In this document: piece after piece, positions 25,616 to 34,923 of the stretch
Position numbering within the stretch: the first letter of the stretch is position 1
Layout: each line of letters starts with the position of its first letter
Source of the DNA: Flavobacteriales bacterium UBA5040
GTDB lineage: Bacteria > Bacteroidota > Bacteroidia > Flavobacteriales > Weeksellaceae
Direction: 5' to 3'
Assembly (NCBI GenBank): GCA_002415135.1
Contig: DIBY01000023.1
Coordinates: 141,467 to 205,466, forward strand
DNA length: 64,000 nt
Notes under the pieces: model-generated
Told to the model about the DNA's origin: nothing
Database searches by the model: none
What the model saw: the letters and a program-made list of their open reading frames with translations, nothing else
Translations under genes and position numbers: made by a program

Positions 25616-26947
25616 TTAGAACGGATATTCATAAATTTTAGATTCTTTTACAAAAGGATTTCCTTCTGGAATTAGTTTCAGTTTAGACAACGTTGTTAAA
25701 ACTACAAAGATGAAAGAACCTACGCCGAATAATACCGCTCCAAGATTGGTTAATAATCCTGTGATATTTTCCCAATAAGGTCCAACCGTTCCAGGCATTA
25801 CCATATTGTAATATACTAACCATTGGCCGCAGATAACAATCACTGCCATAGTTGCCATTACTGTATAATTTCTTTTGATACTTGAACTTACCATTACTGA
25901 TAAAGGAATTGCAAAATTCAATAATAATATCGACCAGAATGCCCAAGAGTAATATTCAAATCTTCCGTAGAAATAATTAACCTCTTCTGGAATATTTGCA
26001 TACCAGTATAACATAAACTGAGCAAACCAAGTATAAGTCCAAAGCATACTTAAAGCAAATAAATAAACTCCTAAATCATGCAAGTGATTATCATTAAATT
26101 GAGGAAGAAATCCTTTTTTCTTTAAATAAACACTTACTAATAAAATAACAGCTACTGCACTAGCCCAAGCACTTACCATCGCATACCAGATATACATGGT
26201 AGAATACCAGTGTGGATCAATAGACATCAACCAGTCCCATGCCCAAGCTGCTGAACAGAAACCGAAGAATACGATATAAAGAATATTCCAAGTGTAGTAT
26301 TTTGCATAAACAGATCTGCTTTTGGTTTCATCAACTTTCTTAGAAAGTGATTTCAATTTCCAAACGAAGAAGGAAGCACCGATAACATAAAATAGGGTTC
26401 TAAATACGTAAAAAGGAATATTTAAAAATGTTTTCTTTTCGAATAGAATAGGATCAAAGTGATCACTTTTCGGATCCGTTAAAGTTCCGTCCATCCAGTG
26501 GAAAAGATGCCCTATGTGGGTGACGTTCAAAAGCATTATAATAACAACTGCTGCTCCAGCAAATGGGATGAATGACGCAACAGCTTCGATAACTCTCAGA
26601 ATAATAATTGACCATCCTGCGTGTGATGCGTTTTGAATAGCGTAGAAAAACAAGGCACAACAACTTAAAGCGAAGAGCCAAACAGAAACAGTATGAATAG
26701 CTGCTAAAGGTTGATTCTTAAACTGCATTTTTGCATGTTCTAAATGTGCATCGTGATCTTGTGGACCCACTAGTTCGCTAGAATTTAAGGGAGCAGTATT
26801 TCCGCCAGCATGAACTTGTTCCATCATATGTTCAATCTGGGTATCATCTACTCCATGATTCATAAAGTAACCAGCTCCAAAAAGAACTAATCCCAGAACG
26901 ACGAATACGATTGAATATAATCTTAATTTAGGTGAAAAACTATACAT
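25616..26947 (-). CDS. actF: Alternative complex III subunit ActF
   Basis: The second large membrane subunit of the quinol:cytochrome c/HiPIP oxidoreductase that replaces the bc1 complex in this phylum. The 443 residues contain about ten membrane helices and, after the first, a periplasmic loop (about 30-75). Segments such as YTWFAQFMLYWYANIPEEVNY and WAWDWLMSIDPHWYSTMYIW are characteristic of the ActF/ActC (NrfD-related) family. It is the last gene of the operon; a terminator follows 25 bases later, and no cytochrome oxidase genes come after it, unlike the common arrangement in relatives. Confidence 0.93.
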   Translation of the reverse strand: MYSFSPKLRLYSIVFVVLGLVLFGAGYFMNHGVDDTQIEHMMEQVHAGGNTAPLNSSELVGPQDHDAHLEHAKMQFKNQPLAAIHTVSVWLFALSCCALFFYAIQNASHAGWSIIILRVIEAVASFIPFAGAAVVIIMLLNVTHIGHLFHWMDGTLTDPKSDHFDPILFEKKTFLNIPFYVFRTLFYVIGASFFVWKLKSLSKKVDETKSRSVYAKYYTWNILYIVFFGFCSAAWAWDWLMSIDPHWYSTMYIWYAMVSAWASAVAVILLVSVYLKKKGFLPQFNDNHLHDLGVYLFALSMLWTYTWFAQFMLYWYANIPEEVNYFYGRFEYYSWAFWSILLLNFAIPLSVMVSSSIKRNYTVMATMAVIVICGQWLVYYNMVMPGTVGPYWENITGLLTNLGAVLFGVGSFIFVVLTTLSKLKLIPEGNPFVKESKIYEYPF

Positions 26948-26962
26948 TTTTTTTACTCTTTT

Positions 26963-27673
26963 TTATTTTTTAGGACTCGTACTAGGTGCTGCTGGTTCTG
27001 CCATACCTGCGACAGGTGTTGCATTCGCAGCAACCACAGCTGGAGCAGCAGAAAGCCCTCCTTTAAACTCATTCATAATATATAAAGAAACTCTCCATCG
27101 ATCACCAGGTGTTAACTGTCCTGCATAAGATCCCATTGAGTTTCTACCATGAGTCAATACGTAATGAACTGAACCGATGGTAATTTCACGATCTGCATAT
27201 TTGGGAACTCCTAAATAGGCACCACTTACGACAATTGGTCCTTGACCATCGCCAGCTGTACCGTGACAAGCTGCGCAAGTTTGGTTATATAAAAGCTTAC
27301 CTCTGGTATTATCTTTAGCTTCATTAGCAGGATCTAACGGTGAAGCAGTAATTAACTTCGATGCATCGTAACCTTCATTATATTCTAAAGGAACCATCGC
27401 TTTATTAGCTGCAGGATCTGCAAGTCCTTCTGGATTTTGTGAAACGGTTCCGTCAACTGGACCTAATCCAGTTGCACCATTGTTTTTTACAAAGGCAGGA
27501 ATCTCATTATCAACTTTTGAATAAGCAATATCAGCTTTCATCAAAGGATCATAAGCTACAGGAAAATACATATCTGGAAAATAAACCAATGGTGGATTTT
27601 CTTTGCTACATGAACCTAAAATCATCGCTGCGCATCCTAAGATCGCTGTAATTTTAAATATATTCTTTGTCAT
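26963..27673 (-). CDS. actE: Alternative complex III subunit ActE, monoheme cytochrome c
   Basis: A lipid-anchored cytochrome c, probably the electron exit point of the complex. The signal MTKNIFKITAILGCAAMILGSC ends in a lipobox with Cys at residue 22. The single heme site is CAACHG, and the later Met in GRNSMGSYAGQL is the probable axial ligand. The tail is Ala/Pro-rich. I start at the ATG at 27673, which is directly after the actD stop; an ATG three codons upstream (27682) overlaps actD by 8 bases and is the alternative. 236 residues. Confidence 0.92.
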   Translation of the reverse strand: MTKNIFKITAILGCAAMILGSCSKENPPLVYFPDMYFPVAYDPLMKADIAYSKVDNEIPAFVKNNGATGLGPVDGTVSQNPEGLADPAANKAMVPLEYNEGYDASKLITASPLDPANEAKDNTRGKLLYNQTCAACHGTAGDGQGPIVVSGAYLGVPKYADREITIGSVHYVLTHGRNSMGSYAGQLTPGDRWRVSLYIMNEFKGGLSAAPAVVAANATPVAGMAEPAAPSTSPKK

Positions 27674-27674
27674 T

Positions 27675-28196
27675 TTAAGCATCTTTTACAGTTATTTCTT
27701 CAACTCCGGTATCAATCAGAATTTGCTTTACTGCATCTACATTATCGGTAACAAATTCCATCATAAATTTATCATCGGTAGTTCTCGGATCTGGATTTTG
27801 CGGTGGACATCCTGGATACATTTTATTTCTGAATAAAAAGGTAAGTGACATCAAGTGAGCCGCACAAAAAACCATTAATTCAAACATAGGAACAACGAAT
27901 GCAGGCATGTTGGTTCCCCACTTGAAAGCGGGTTTACCACCAATATTCATTGGCCAGTCACGATTCATTGTATACCAAGTAACCGTAATTCCTATTGTCA
28001 ATCCATACACCGCATAAAGGAATGCAGCATCAGATAATCTTGTTTTTCTTAAACCTAAGGCTTTATCAAGACCATGCACAGGAAAAGGCGTATAGACTTC
28101 AGCAATAGCAATTCCTTTATCATTAAATGCTTTAACGCCATCTAATAATTCATCGTCGTCGGCATATATACCGTATACTATTTTAGTGGTGCTCAT
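27675..28196 (-). CDS. actD: Alternative complex III subunit ActD (DUF3341)
   Basis: A 173-residue DUF3341 protein that structurally links the two large membrane subunits. It has a small cytoplasmic alpha/beta domain (KIVYGIYADDDELLDGV) and two membrane helices (about residues 55-80 and 95-120, including FELMVFCAAHLMSLTF). The start is taken at the ATG at 28196 (MSTTK), overlapping the actC end by 14 bases; an upstream in-frame ATG at 28226 would add a Lys-rich stretch read out of frame from actC and looks spurious. Confidence 0.92.
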   Translation of the reverse strand: MSTTKIVYGIYADDDELLDGVKAFNDKGIAIAEVYTPFPVHGLDKALGLRKTRLSDAAFLYAVYGLTIGITVTWYTMNRDWPMNIGGKPAFKWGTNMPAFVVPMFELMVFCAAHLMSLTFLFRNKMYPGCPPQNPDPRTTDDKFMMEFVTDNVDAVKQILIDTGVEEITVKDA

Positions 28197-29583
28197 CTTC
28201 TTCTTCTTTTGCTTTATAAGTTTCACCTGAAATTTTCAAGATTGTCTTCAATTCCGCTTGTGCAATTACTGGGAATGTTCTGGCGTATGCTAAAAACAGT
28301 ACTCCAAAAAATCCTATCGTTCCTAAAAACACTCCAACATCAATAATTGATGGTTTAAACATCGTCCAAGAACTTGGCAGATAATCTCTCGCGATATTGA
28401 TAACGATAATATCAAATCTTTCGAACCACATACCAATATTAATGATTAAAGCAATAATAAAGGTTGCCATAATATTTGTTCTCACTTTCTTGAACCAGAA
28501 TAAAGCAGGAACAACTAAGTTACAAATAATCAAGGCCCAAAACGCCCACCAGTAAGGTCCGGTTGCAGCTCCTGGAGATAAGTATGTAAAGTCCTCATAT
28601 CTTGAACCAGAGTACCACGCGATAAAATATTCAGTTGCGTAAGCTACTGTTACCATACCACCAGTTACGATAATTACGATGTTCATAATTTCGATATGAT
28701 ACATAGTAATATAATCTTCTAAATGCGCCACTTTTCTCGCTACTAATAATAACGTTTGTACCATTGCAAATCCAGAGAAAACTGCTCCTGCAACAAAGTA
28801 CGGTGGATAGATTGTTGAGTGCCATCCTTTAATAACCGATGTAGCAAAGTCAAAAGATACCGTGGTGTGTACCGAGAATACCAATGGTGTTGCTAAACCT
28901 GCCAATACCAAAGATAGCTCTTCGAAACGTTGCCAGTGTTTTGCTTTTCCACCCCAACCAAATGAAAGGAAGGTATATATTCTTTTAGTCCAAGGAGTTT
29001 TTGCACGGTCTCTGATCATCGCAAAATCTGGAATCAATCCCATAAACCAGAATACTGTGGATACGGAGAAATATGTAGAAATTGCAAATACATCCCAAAG
29101 AAGTGGTGAGTTAAAGTTGGTCCAAAGAGAACCGAACTGGTTAGGCAAAGGGAATACCCAATATCCTACCCAAACTCTACCCATGTGAATTACTGGGAAA
29201 ATTGCCGCCTGAACTACCGCGAAAATGGTCATCGCCTCGGCGGAACGGTTAACAGACATTCTCCATCTTTGTCTAAATAATAATAATACTGCAGAAATAA
29301 GTGTACCAGCGTGACCGATACCTACCCACCAAACGAAGTTGGTAATATCCCATCCCCAGTTATTGGTCCTGTTAAGTCCCCACGCACCGATTCCGGTCCC
29401 AATGGTGTAAGCAATACAGCCGAATCCATAAATGAATAAAGCCAATGCAATCCAGAAAGAAACCCACCATAGTTTTCCTGCGCGTTCCTCAACAGGTCTG
29501 GCGATATCTTCTGTTATATCATGATAAGTCTTATGACCAATAATTAAAGGTTCCCTTATCGGAGCTTCGTAGTGTCCTGACAT
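28183..29583 (-). CDS. actC: Alternative complex III subunit ActC (NrfD-like)
   Basis: The quinol-binding NrfD/PsrC-type membrane subunit. In 466 residues there are about ten membrane helices after a soluble N-terminus (REPLIIGHKTYHDITEDI). WVGIGHAGTLISAVLLLFRQ, VSFDFATSVIKGWHSTIYPP and YFIAWYSG are typical ActC segments lining the quinol site. The C-terminus is acidic and His-rich (KAKEEEDEHH). It starts 18 bases after actB and overlaps actD, consistent with one polycistronic message. Confidence 0.96.
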   Translation of the reverse strand: MSGHYEAPIREPLIIGHKTYHDITEDIARPVEERAGKLWWVSFWIALALFIYGFGCIAYTIGTGIGAWGLNRTNNWGWDITNFVWWVGIGHAGTLISAVLLLFRQRWRMSVNRSAEAMTIFAVVQAAIFPVIHMGRVWVGYWVFPLPNQFGSLWTNFNSPLLWDVFAISTYFSVSTVFWFMGLIPDFAMIRDRAKTPWTKRIYTFLSFGWGGKAKHWQRFEELSLVLAGLATPLVFSVHTTVSFDFATSVIKGWHSTIYPPYFVAGAVFSGFAMVQTLLLVARKVAHLEDYITMYHIEIMNIVIIVTGGMVTVAYATEYFIAWYSGSRYEDFTYLSPGAATGPYWWAFWALIICNLVVPALFWFKKVRTNIMATFIIALIINIGMWFERFDIIVINIARDYLPSSWTMFKPSIIDVGVFLGTIGFFGVLFLAYARTFPVIAQAELKTILKISGETYKAKEEEDEHH

Positions 29584-29601
29584 CTTTTACCTATTTATTA
29601 T

Positions 29602-32600
29602 TTAAAAATTATTTTTTCTGTTTCTCACTTTGGTATGATAGAATACGTTTGGTTTTGTACCAATCTCTTCAAGCAAAGTATATCTTCTATTGGTGCTGAA
29701 AAGGGCTCTAACTTCAGAACTCTTATCGTTCATATCACCAAATTTCATCGCTCCCGTTGCACACGCATCTACACAAGCAGTAGAGAATTCACCGTCTCTT
29801 ACTACTCGTCCTTCTTTCTTAGCTTCAAGAATTACGTTCTGTGTCATTTGAATACACATTGAACATTTTTCCATTACCCCTCTAGTTCTTACTACCACAT
29901 CTGGGTTAAGAACCATTCTTCCTAAATCATTATTTTGATTGAAGTCGAATTTATCATTAAGGTTGTAAGTGAACCAGTTGAAACGACGAACCTTATATGG
30001 ACAGTTGTTCGCACAATATCTTGTACCAATACATCTGTTATAAGCCATTTGGTTTTGACCTTGCTTACCGTGAGAAGTTGCTGCCACAGGACAAACAGTT
30101 TCACAAGGTGCATGGTTACAGTGCTGACACATTACGGGTTGGAAAATCACGTCAGGATTAGTTGCAGGATGGTTTAAGATCCCACTTTCTTTATCCATAA
30201 AATGACCGTACATTCCAGGTACGTTAAGATCTGCCGCCACAGCTTCTTCCTGAGAAAGCTTGCTGTCTTTGTTTAAATCAATATCAGCAGGAATGTCTGT
30301 TGTATAGTAACGGTCAATTCTTAACCAGAACATATCTCTTGACATTCTTACTTCATCTTTACCAACAACTGGCACGTTGTTTTCCGCTTGACAAGCGATA
30401 ATACAAGCACCACATCCTGTACAAGAATTTAAGTCAACTGATAGATTAAAGTGAGGTCCATCAACATCATCAAATGCATCCCAAAGGTCAATTTTACCTG
30501 CTGGTAAAGCACCTGAGATGGTGTGATATTCCAATGGTTTATTCCAACCTAATTTCTCATCGTCAAACTTCACATTTAAGAAAGTATCCAAAGTTACTTC
30601 TCTTGCGATTTCGTAACGACCCATTAAGGTATTTTGAAGCTGCATTCCTGCAAACTCGTGGGAACCTGAAGTCTTTTCTATTTTTACATTGGAAACCGTT
30701 AAGTTAGATCCGTCAAATAAAGGATAAGCGTTAACACCACTTTCGGCTACTTTTCCTGAATTCTTTTTACCGTAACCTAAAGCTAATCCTACTGCTCCTA
30801 CTGCTTGACCTGGCTGGATATAAACTGGAACATCTTTAATAGTTACTCCATTTACAGTAAGGTTCACTACAGAACCATCCAACTGCATTCTACCATTAAG
30901 ATCGTTGTCGATTCCTAATCTGGCTGCATCTTTTGGTGACATGGTTAAATAGTTATCCCAAGTCATTCTGGTAATTGGATCCGGCATCTCTTGCAACCAA
31001 GGGTTGTTTGCTTGAGTTCCGTCTCCTATCGCAGTTTTTGTATATAAAACTAATTCTAAATCTGAAGCTTTGAATCCTGATAACTCAGAGATTGCTTTTG
31101 CTGAATCGCCTCCTGCATAAGAAAGTCCTCCAGTATTTCCACCATCAATAACACCACTATAAAGCGCTTTATTAAAAGTAGTACCTCCGATCATTGTTGA
31201 AGCATTGGCTTTTAAATAATCGTAGTAGTTATTAGCTGGATTATCTTTTCCATTCATCCAAACTAATAGAGACTCTTCAATCTGTCTTGATTTGAAGATT
31301 TTCTGAATGGTTGGCTGCATTAAAGTATAAACACCAGTTTGTGGTGCCATATCTCCCCAACTTTCTAACCAGTTTGCTACAGGAATAACAGCTTTCGCTG
31401 CTTTATACATTTCGTTTTTCTTATCCGCAATCGCGATAACGTAAGGAACTCTTCCTAAAGCTGTTTTGAAAGCTTCTCCTTTATTACTTGAATAAATAGG
31501 GTTTACATTGTTTGCAATGAAGACACCGATTTCACCTCTGTCTAACCATCCTAAGAATTCCTGATATCTTACGGCATCAAATTCTTTTAAGAAGTTTGCT
31601 TTTCCAGTGAAAGCGTTCGAGGATAATTTTTGATTGATTAAATTGGCTAAAACGTGAGCTGCCTTTGAACCATCAGCGAAAACAACTGCGTTGCTTCCTT
31701 TTGCTTGTAATTCTTTAACAATCTCTCCAGCTTCTTTGCTTACGGTTGCACCATTAAGTCCGTTATAAACTTCTACTAAAACTTTATTTACGGCACTTGG
31801 TTTTAATGGTATTCTAGTATCGGCATTAGCTCCAGTTAAAGACATGTTAGATTCCACTTGAATGTGTCTCAACATGTTCAGACCAGGTTTTCTAGCTAAA
31901 GCATACGAAGTTTCTAAGCAACCTCCATTAAACTCCCCTAAGAAATCTGCCTGGAATGAAACCACTAATTGTGTTTTCGATAAATCATATACTGGCAAGG
32001 CTCGTTGACCGAAGACTTCCTGCGCTGCATCTAAAGCCGCATTGTGAGGAAGAGCATCATAGATCACCAATTCTGCTGTTGGATATTTTGCTTTGAAATC
32101 ACCAAACAATTTTTTGAAAGTTGGTGAAGGCATTGAATGCGATAGAACAACAATTTTCTTTCCGCCTGCTTGAGCTTCCGATAAACCTTTAAGAACAAAA
32201 CTATCTACTTTATCGAAAGTTTCGTCTTTTCCGTCAAGTTTTGGTTGCTTAACTTTATCGTTGTCGTATAATGAAAGAACTGCTGCCTGAGTTCTCGCGC
32301 TTGTTTTACCTAAATCTTTTGCAAGAGGATTTGGTTCAATTTTGATTGGACGCCCTTCTCTTGTCTTAACTAAAACACTAGCGAAATCAAAACCATCAAA
32401 AAAAGTTGAGGCATAATAGTTAGGAATACCAGGAATAATTTCGTGTGGTTTAACCACGTACGGAATTGATTTAATTACCGGTGCTTCACAAGCTGCTAAA
32501 GTAACTGCCGCTGTAGAAAATCCTAATAATTTCAAGAAATCTCTTCTGGATGGGCCTGATTCAGTTGATTGATTTCCGCTCAACTTTTCACCCACCGGAA

Positions 32601-32694
32601 TTTCCGTCTGAAATTCTTTCGCAGCTAACTTACCGTTTAAGCTCGGATCTTTCAGTTCTTGAATACTTCTGAATTGTATTTTATTTGAAGCCAT
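29602..32694 (-). CDS. actB: Alternative complex III subunit ActB, iron-sulfur protein
   Basis: A 1030-residue fusion of a molybdopterin-oxidoreductase-like domain, expected to lack the cofactor, and a C-terminal ferredoxin domain. A Tat-type signal (SRRDFLKLLGF) ends with lipobox LAAC, so it is exported folded and lipid-anchored. Four cluster motifs are visible: CTGCGACIIAC, CQHCNHAPCETVC, CIGTRYCANNC (Thr replacing a Cys, hence a 3Fe-4S site) and CSMC with CVDAC. This matches three 4Fe-4S clusters and one 3Fe-4S cluster as in known complexes. It starts 21 bases after actA. Confidence 0.97.
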   Translation of the reverse strand: MASNKIQFRSIQELKDPSLNGKLAAKEFQTEIPVGEKLSGNQSTESGPSRRDFLKLLGFSTAAVTLAACEAPVIKSIPYVVKPHEIIPGIPNYYASTFFDGFDFASVLVKTREGRPIKIEPNPLAKDLGKTSARTQAAVLSLYDNDKVKQPKLDGKDETFDKVDSFVLKGLSEAQAGGKKIVVLSHSMPSPTFKKLFGDFKAKYPTAELVIYDALPHNAALDAAQEVFGQRALPVYDLSKTQLVVSFQADFLGEFNGGCLETSYALARKPGLNMLRHIQVESNMSLTGANADTRIPLKPSAVNKVLVEVYNGLNGATVSKEAGEIVKELQAKGSNAVVFADGSKAAHVLANLINQKLSSNAFTGKANFLKEFDAVRYQEFLGWLDRGEIGVFIANNVNPIYSSNKGEAFKTALGRVPYVIAIADKKNEMYKAAKAVIPVANWLESWGDMAPQTGVYTLMQPTIQKIFKSRQIEESLLVWMNGKDNPANNYYDYLKANASTMIGGTTFNKALYSGVIDGGNTGGLSYAGGDSAKAISELSGFKASDLELVLYTKTAIGDGTQANNPWLQEMPDPITRMTWDNYLTMSPKDAARLGIDNDLNGRMQLDGSVVNLTVNGVTIKDVPVYIQPGQAVGAVGLALGYGKKNSGKVAESGVNAYPLFDGSNLTVSNVKIEKTSGSHEFAGMQLQNTLMGRYEIAREVTLDTFLNVKFDDEKLGWNKPLEYHTISGALPAGKIDLWDAFDDVDGPHFNLSVDLNSCTGCGACIIACQAENNVPVVGKDEVRMSRDMFWLRIDRYYTTDIPADIDLNKDSKLSQEEAVAADLNVPGMYGHFMDKESGILNHPATNPDVIFQPVMCQHCNHAPCETVCPVAATSHGKQGQNQMAYNRCIGTRYCANNCPYKVRRFNWFTYNLNDKFDFNQNNDLGRMVLNPDVVVRTRGVMEKCSMCIQMTQNVILEAKKEGRVVRDGEFSTACVDACATGAMKFGDMNDKSSEVRALFSTNRRYTLLEEIGTKPNVFYHTKVRNRKNNF

Positions 32695-32715
32695 TGATAC
32701 TTCTAATTTTTGTTA

Positions 32716-34083
32716 TTAATAATGACATTTACCACACTCAAGACCTCCAATTGCATCTACGGTGATTTTCGCACCTGACCCATACTGTTTTTTCAGTTTG
32801 TCGTGTAGATTTTTGAAGTACTCTTTATTATAACCATTGTTCATATCTATTTCTGTAGTTCTATGACATTCTATACACCAGCCCATGGTAAAATCATTGG
32901 CCATGTGCACCACATTCATGGTATCAACCTGTCCGTGACAAGCTTTACAAACTACATCAACTTTCGCAGTAGGATTTTTAGCATTATGAGAACTGATAAT
33001 TGCCTGCTCACCAGCAACAACGTGTTGTGCATGGTTAAAGTAAACAAAGTCTGGCATATTATGAATTCTCGTCCATTCTACAGGCTGTGTTTTTCCAGTG
33101 TACTGCTGTGAGGAAGGATCCCAACCGGTAGCAGCATATATTTTCTGAATTTCACCATCATAGAAAGCTTTGTCTTTTCCTGGCTCCATGTAAGCTCCGT
33201 TGTATTCAGAGATTGTTTTGTGGCAATTCATACAGACGTTCATCGATGGAATCTCTGAAACTTTACCGTATTTCGCTGAAGAGTGACATAATTGACAGTC
33301 AATTTTGTTTTCTCCTGCGTGAATTTTATGAGAGAAGTAAATAGGTTGCTCAGGTTTGTATCCTTTATAAACGCCTACCCACATTAACATGTTCCATAAA
33401 CCATACGCCGCAAAAACACCTAAAACTACTAGAATTCCTTTCCCAACATAATGGTATTTTCTATACATATCGGCAAAAGAAACGGCCTTTGAGGCATTCA
33501 GTCCTGTCAGTTCATCAGCTTGCTGTAATTTAACTAATTGCTTCAATTTTAAAAGCAACCAAACTAAAAGACCACCAATTGACAAAAGTGAAAGCAAAAT
33601 AATTTTTGAATTCATGGACTGCATTTTCTGTGCTTCTAAAGCTGTTACAGAATTTGCAGCTACCGTTCCTTCTCCTGCAGCTGTAGCTACTGGTTCCGGT
33701 GCTGGAGGATTTGTTGTGTATTCTAAAATGTCATCAATTTCCTGATCCGTTAGATTAGGAAAAGCAAGCATTTCGGTTTGATTAAATTTTTCAAAAACTT
33801 CATTGGCATACTTATCGCCAGAAGCTCTTAGGCTTTTATTGTCCTTAATCCACTTATGAAGCCAATCTGTATCTAAATTTTGCTCCGTCTTAAGTCTGTC
33901 TACAACGCCACCTAAAGCCGGACCAACAAGCTGTTTGTCTAAGGCATGACAGGCTGCACAATCTGCTTTAAAAAGTTTTTCACCATTCTTAGCATCTCCT
34001 TGAGCGTAAATAGAAGCACTGGTCGACAGCAATAGACCTATTGCGATGAGACCTCTTTTGTAATGCTTTCTCCAACTAATCAT
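32716..34083 (-). CDS. actA: Alternative complex III subunit ActA, six-heme cytochrome c
   Basis: A 455-residue multiheme cytochrome. After a signal peptide (to about residue 28), an N-terminal class I cytochrome c domain has CAACH at 42-46; two hydrophobic segments follow (about 160-180 and 213-237); then five more CXXCH sites at 263-267, 284-288, 379-383, 403-407 and 450-454. Textbook ActA is a pentaheme protein, so this one is a fusion of a monoheme domain with the pentaheme unit. It is the first gene of actABCDEF, with a -7 element about 50 bases upstream. Confidence 0.95.
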   Translation of the reverse strand: MISWRKHYKRGLIAIGLLLSTSASIYAQGDAKNGEKLFKADCAACHALDKQLVGPALGGVVDRLKTEQNLDTDWLHKWIKDNKSLRASGDKYANEVFEKFNQTEMLAFPNLTDQEIDDILEYTTNPPAPEPVATAAGEGTVAANSVTALEAQKMQSMNSKIILLSLLSIGGLLVWLLLKLKQLVKLQQADELTGLNASKAVSFADMYRKYHYVGKGILVVLGVFAAYGLWNMLMWVGVYKGYKPEQPIYFSHKIHAGENKIDCQLCHSSAKYGKVSEIPSMNVCMNCHKTISEYNGAYMEPGKDKAFYDGEIQKIYAATGWDPSSQQYTGKTQPVEWTRIHNMPDFVYFNHAQHVVAGEQAIISSHNAKNPTAKVDVVCKACHGQVDTMNVVHMANDFTMGWCIECHRTTEIDMNNGYNKEYFKNLHDKLKKQYGSGAKITVDAIGGLECGKCHY

Positions 34084-34132
34084 TTATAAAATCTTGGGTT
34101 AGTAAATTATATTGAGTTTACTTTCAACTTGG

Positions 34133-34140
34133 CAAAAATA
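34133..34140 (-). promoter_or_regulatory. -7 element for the act operon
   Basis: Reads TATTTTTG on the minus strand, a full TAnnTTTG match, giving a leader of about 45 bases before actA. No -33 at standard spacing. Confidence 0.45.
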
Positions 34141-34223
34141 ACACTTTTAAGAGAAATTTAACAGCCGTTGCAATTGCCATTCTGTCATTTCGCCTAATTT
34201 GTAACGCTTCTAAATAACAAATG

Positions 34224-34253
34224 TTGGTATAATTTTTATTTGTTTTAAATTTG
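34224..34253 (+). promoter_or_regulatory. Promoter of the SPOR-domain gene
   Basis: A -33 TTG (34224-34226) and -7 TAAATTTG (34246-34253) are 19 bases apart, a textbook Bacteroidota promoter. The predicted transcript start is about 10 bases before the ATG. Confidence 0.75.
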
Positions 34254-34268
34254 TAAAAATCTTTTTTA

Positions 34269-34817
34269 ATGAAAAACCTTTTTAAAATAATCGCTGTATT
34301 ATCTTTGTTATCCTCAAATATCTTTGAAGCACAACAAGTTGTAAAAAAAGACACCATCGATGGAACGCCTTTATCCATGATGATGGATGAGAAAGTAAGC
34401 TCATTACTAAGTGATATCGAAGATAAATGTGCGACCAAATTGGGCTCGTCTTCGGGAAATTTTGGTAATGAGTATAACGATAACTCACCCAAAACAACGA
34501 CTCCAAGAATTTCTGTACCCGAAAAAGAACTCACTAATGCGGAAATATGCAGAAAAAACCCACGAATTATGGGATTCAAAATTCAGCTTGCCGTGGTAAA
34601 GAGTAATGAAGAAGCCCGGGAAGTAGGAATGTTCTTCCGCAGAAGGTTTCCCAATATGAAAGTTGAGATCGACGCATCCTTACGACCAAACTATAAGGTA
34701 ATGGCTGGAAGTTATTTCTCGAGACAAAGTGCGGCGAGTGATCTATCCAGAATCAAACAACATTTTAAAGGTGCAATTGCTATTCAATATCGTGTCTTCT
34801 GTGTAGAAGCAAAGTAA
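34269..34817 (+). CDS. Exported SPOR-domain protein
   Basis: A 182-residue secreted protein with a Sec signal (MKNLFKIIAVLSLLSSNIFEAQ). The middle (about 25-95) is polar and low-complexity (SSSGNFGNEYNDNSPKTTTP). The last 80 residues (GFKIQLAVVKSNEEAREVGM ... YKVMAGSYFSRQSAASDLSRI) match the SPOR fold, which binds denuded peptidoglycan glycans at division sites or remodelled wall. A Cys occurs near each end of this part (ICRKNP, VFCVEAK). It is monocistronic with its own promoter, divergent from the act operon. Confidence 0.85.
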   Translation: MKNLFKIIAVLSLLSSNIFEAQQVVKKDTIDGTPLSMMMDEKVSSLLSDIEDKCATKLGSSSGNFGNEYNDNSPKTTTPRISVPEKELTNAEICRKNPRIMGFKIQLAVVKSNEEAREVGMFFRRRFPNMKVEIDASLRPNYKVMAGSYFSRQSAASDLSRIKQHFKGAIAIQYRVFCVEAK

Positions 34818-34830
34818 AGAACTTTAAATA

Positions 34831-34870
34831 ATAAATAAGCCGCTTTCAAAAATGAAAGCGGCTTATTTAT
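34831..34870. terminator. Bidirectional terminator between SPOR gene and response regulator
   Basis: A perfect 18-bp stem (34831-34848 with 34853-34870) and a four-A loop. The stem arms end in A/T-rich sequence on both sides, so it can serve both convergent genes. Confidence 0.8.
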
Positions 34871-34923
34871 GAGTAGTTGCGAGCATTTTAAATTACTCGT
34901 AAAAGTTTTCGTTAATTCTGCGT

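Noticed and set aside
28197..28226. Upstream ATG for actD giving a Lys-rich extension
   Set aside because: The extra residues are an out-of-frame reading of the acidic tail of actC; the ATG at 28196 gives the normal DUF3341 start.
34124..34579. A 151-codon open frame on the minus strand upstream of actA
   Set aside because: It is antisense to the SPOR-domain gene and has no family features; it also runs through the promoter region of the act operon.
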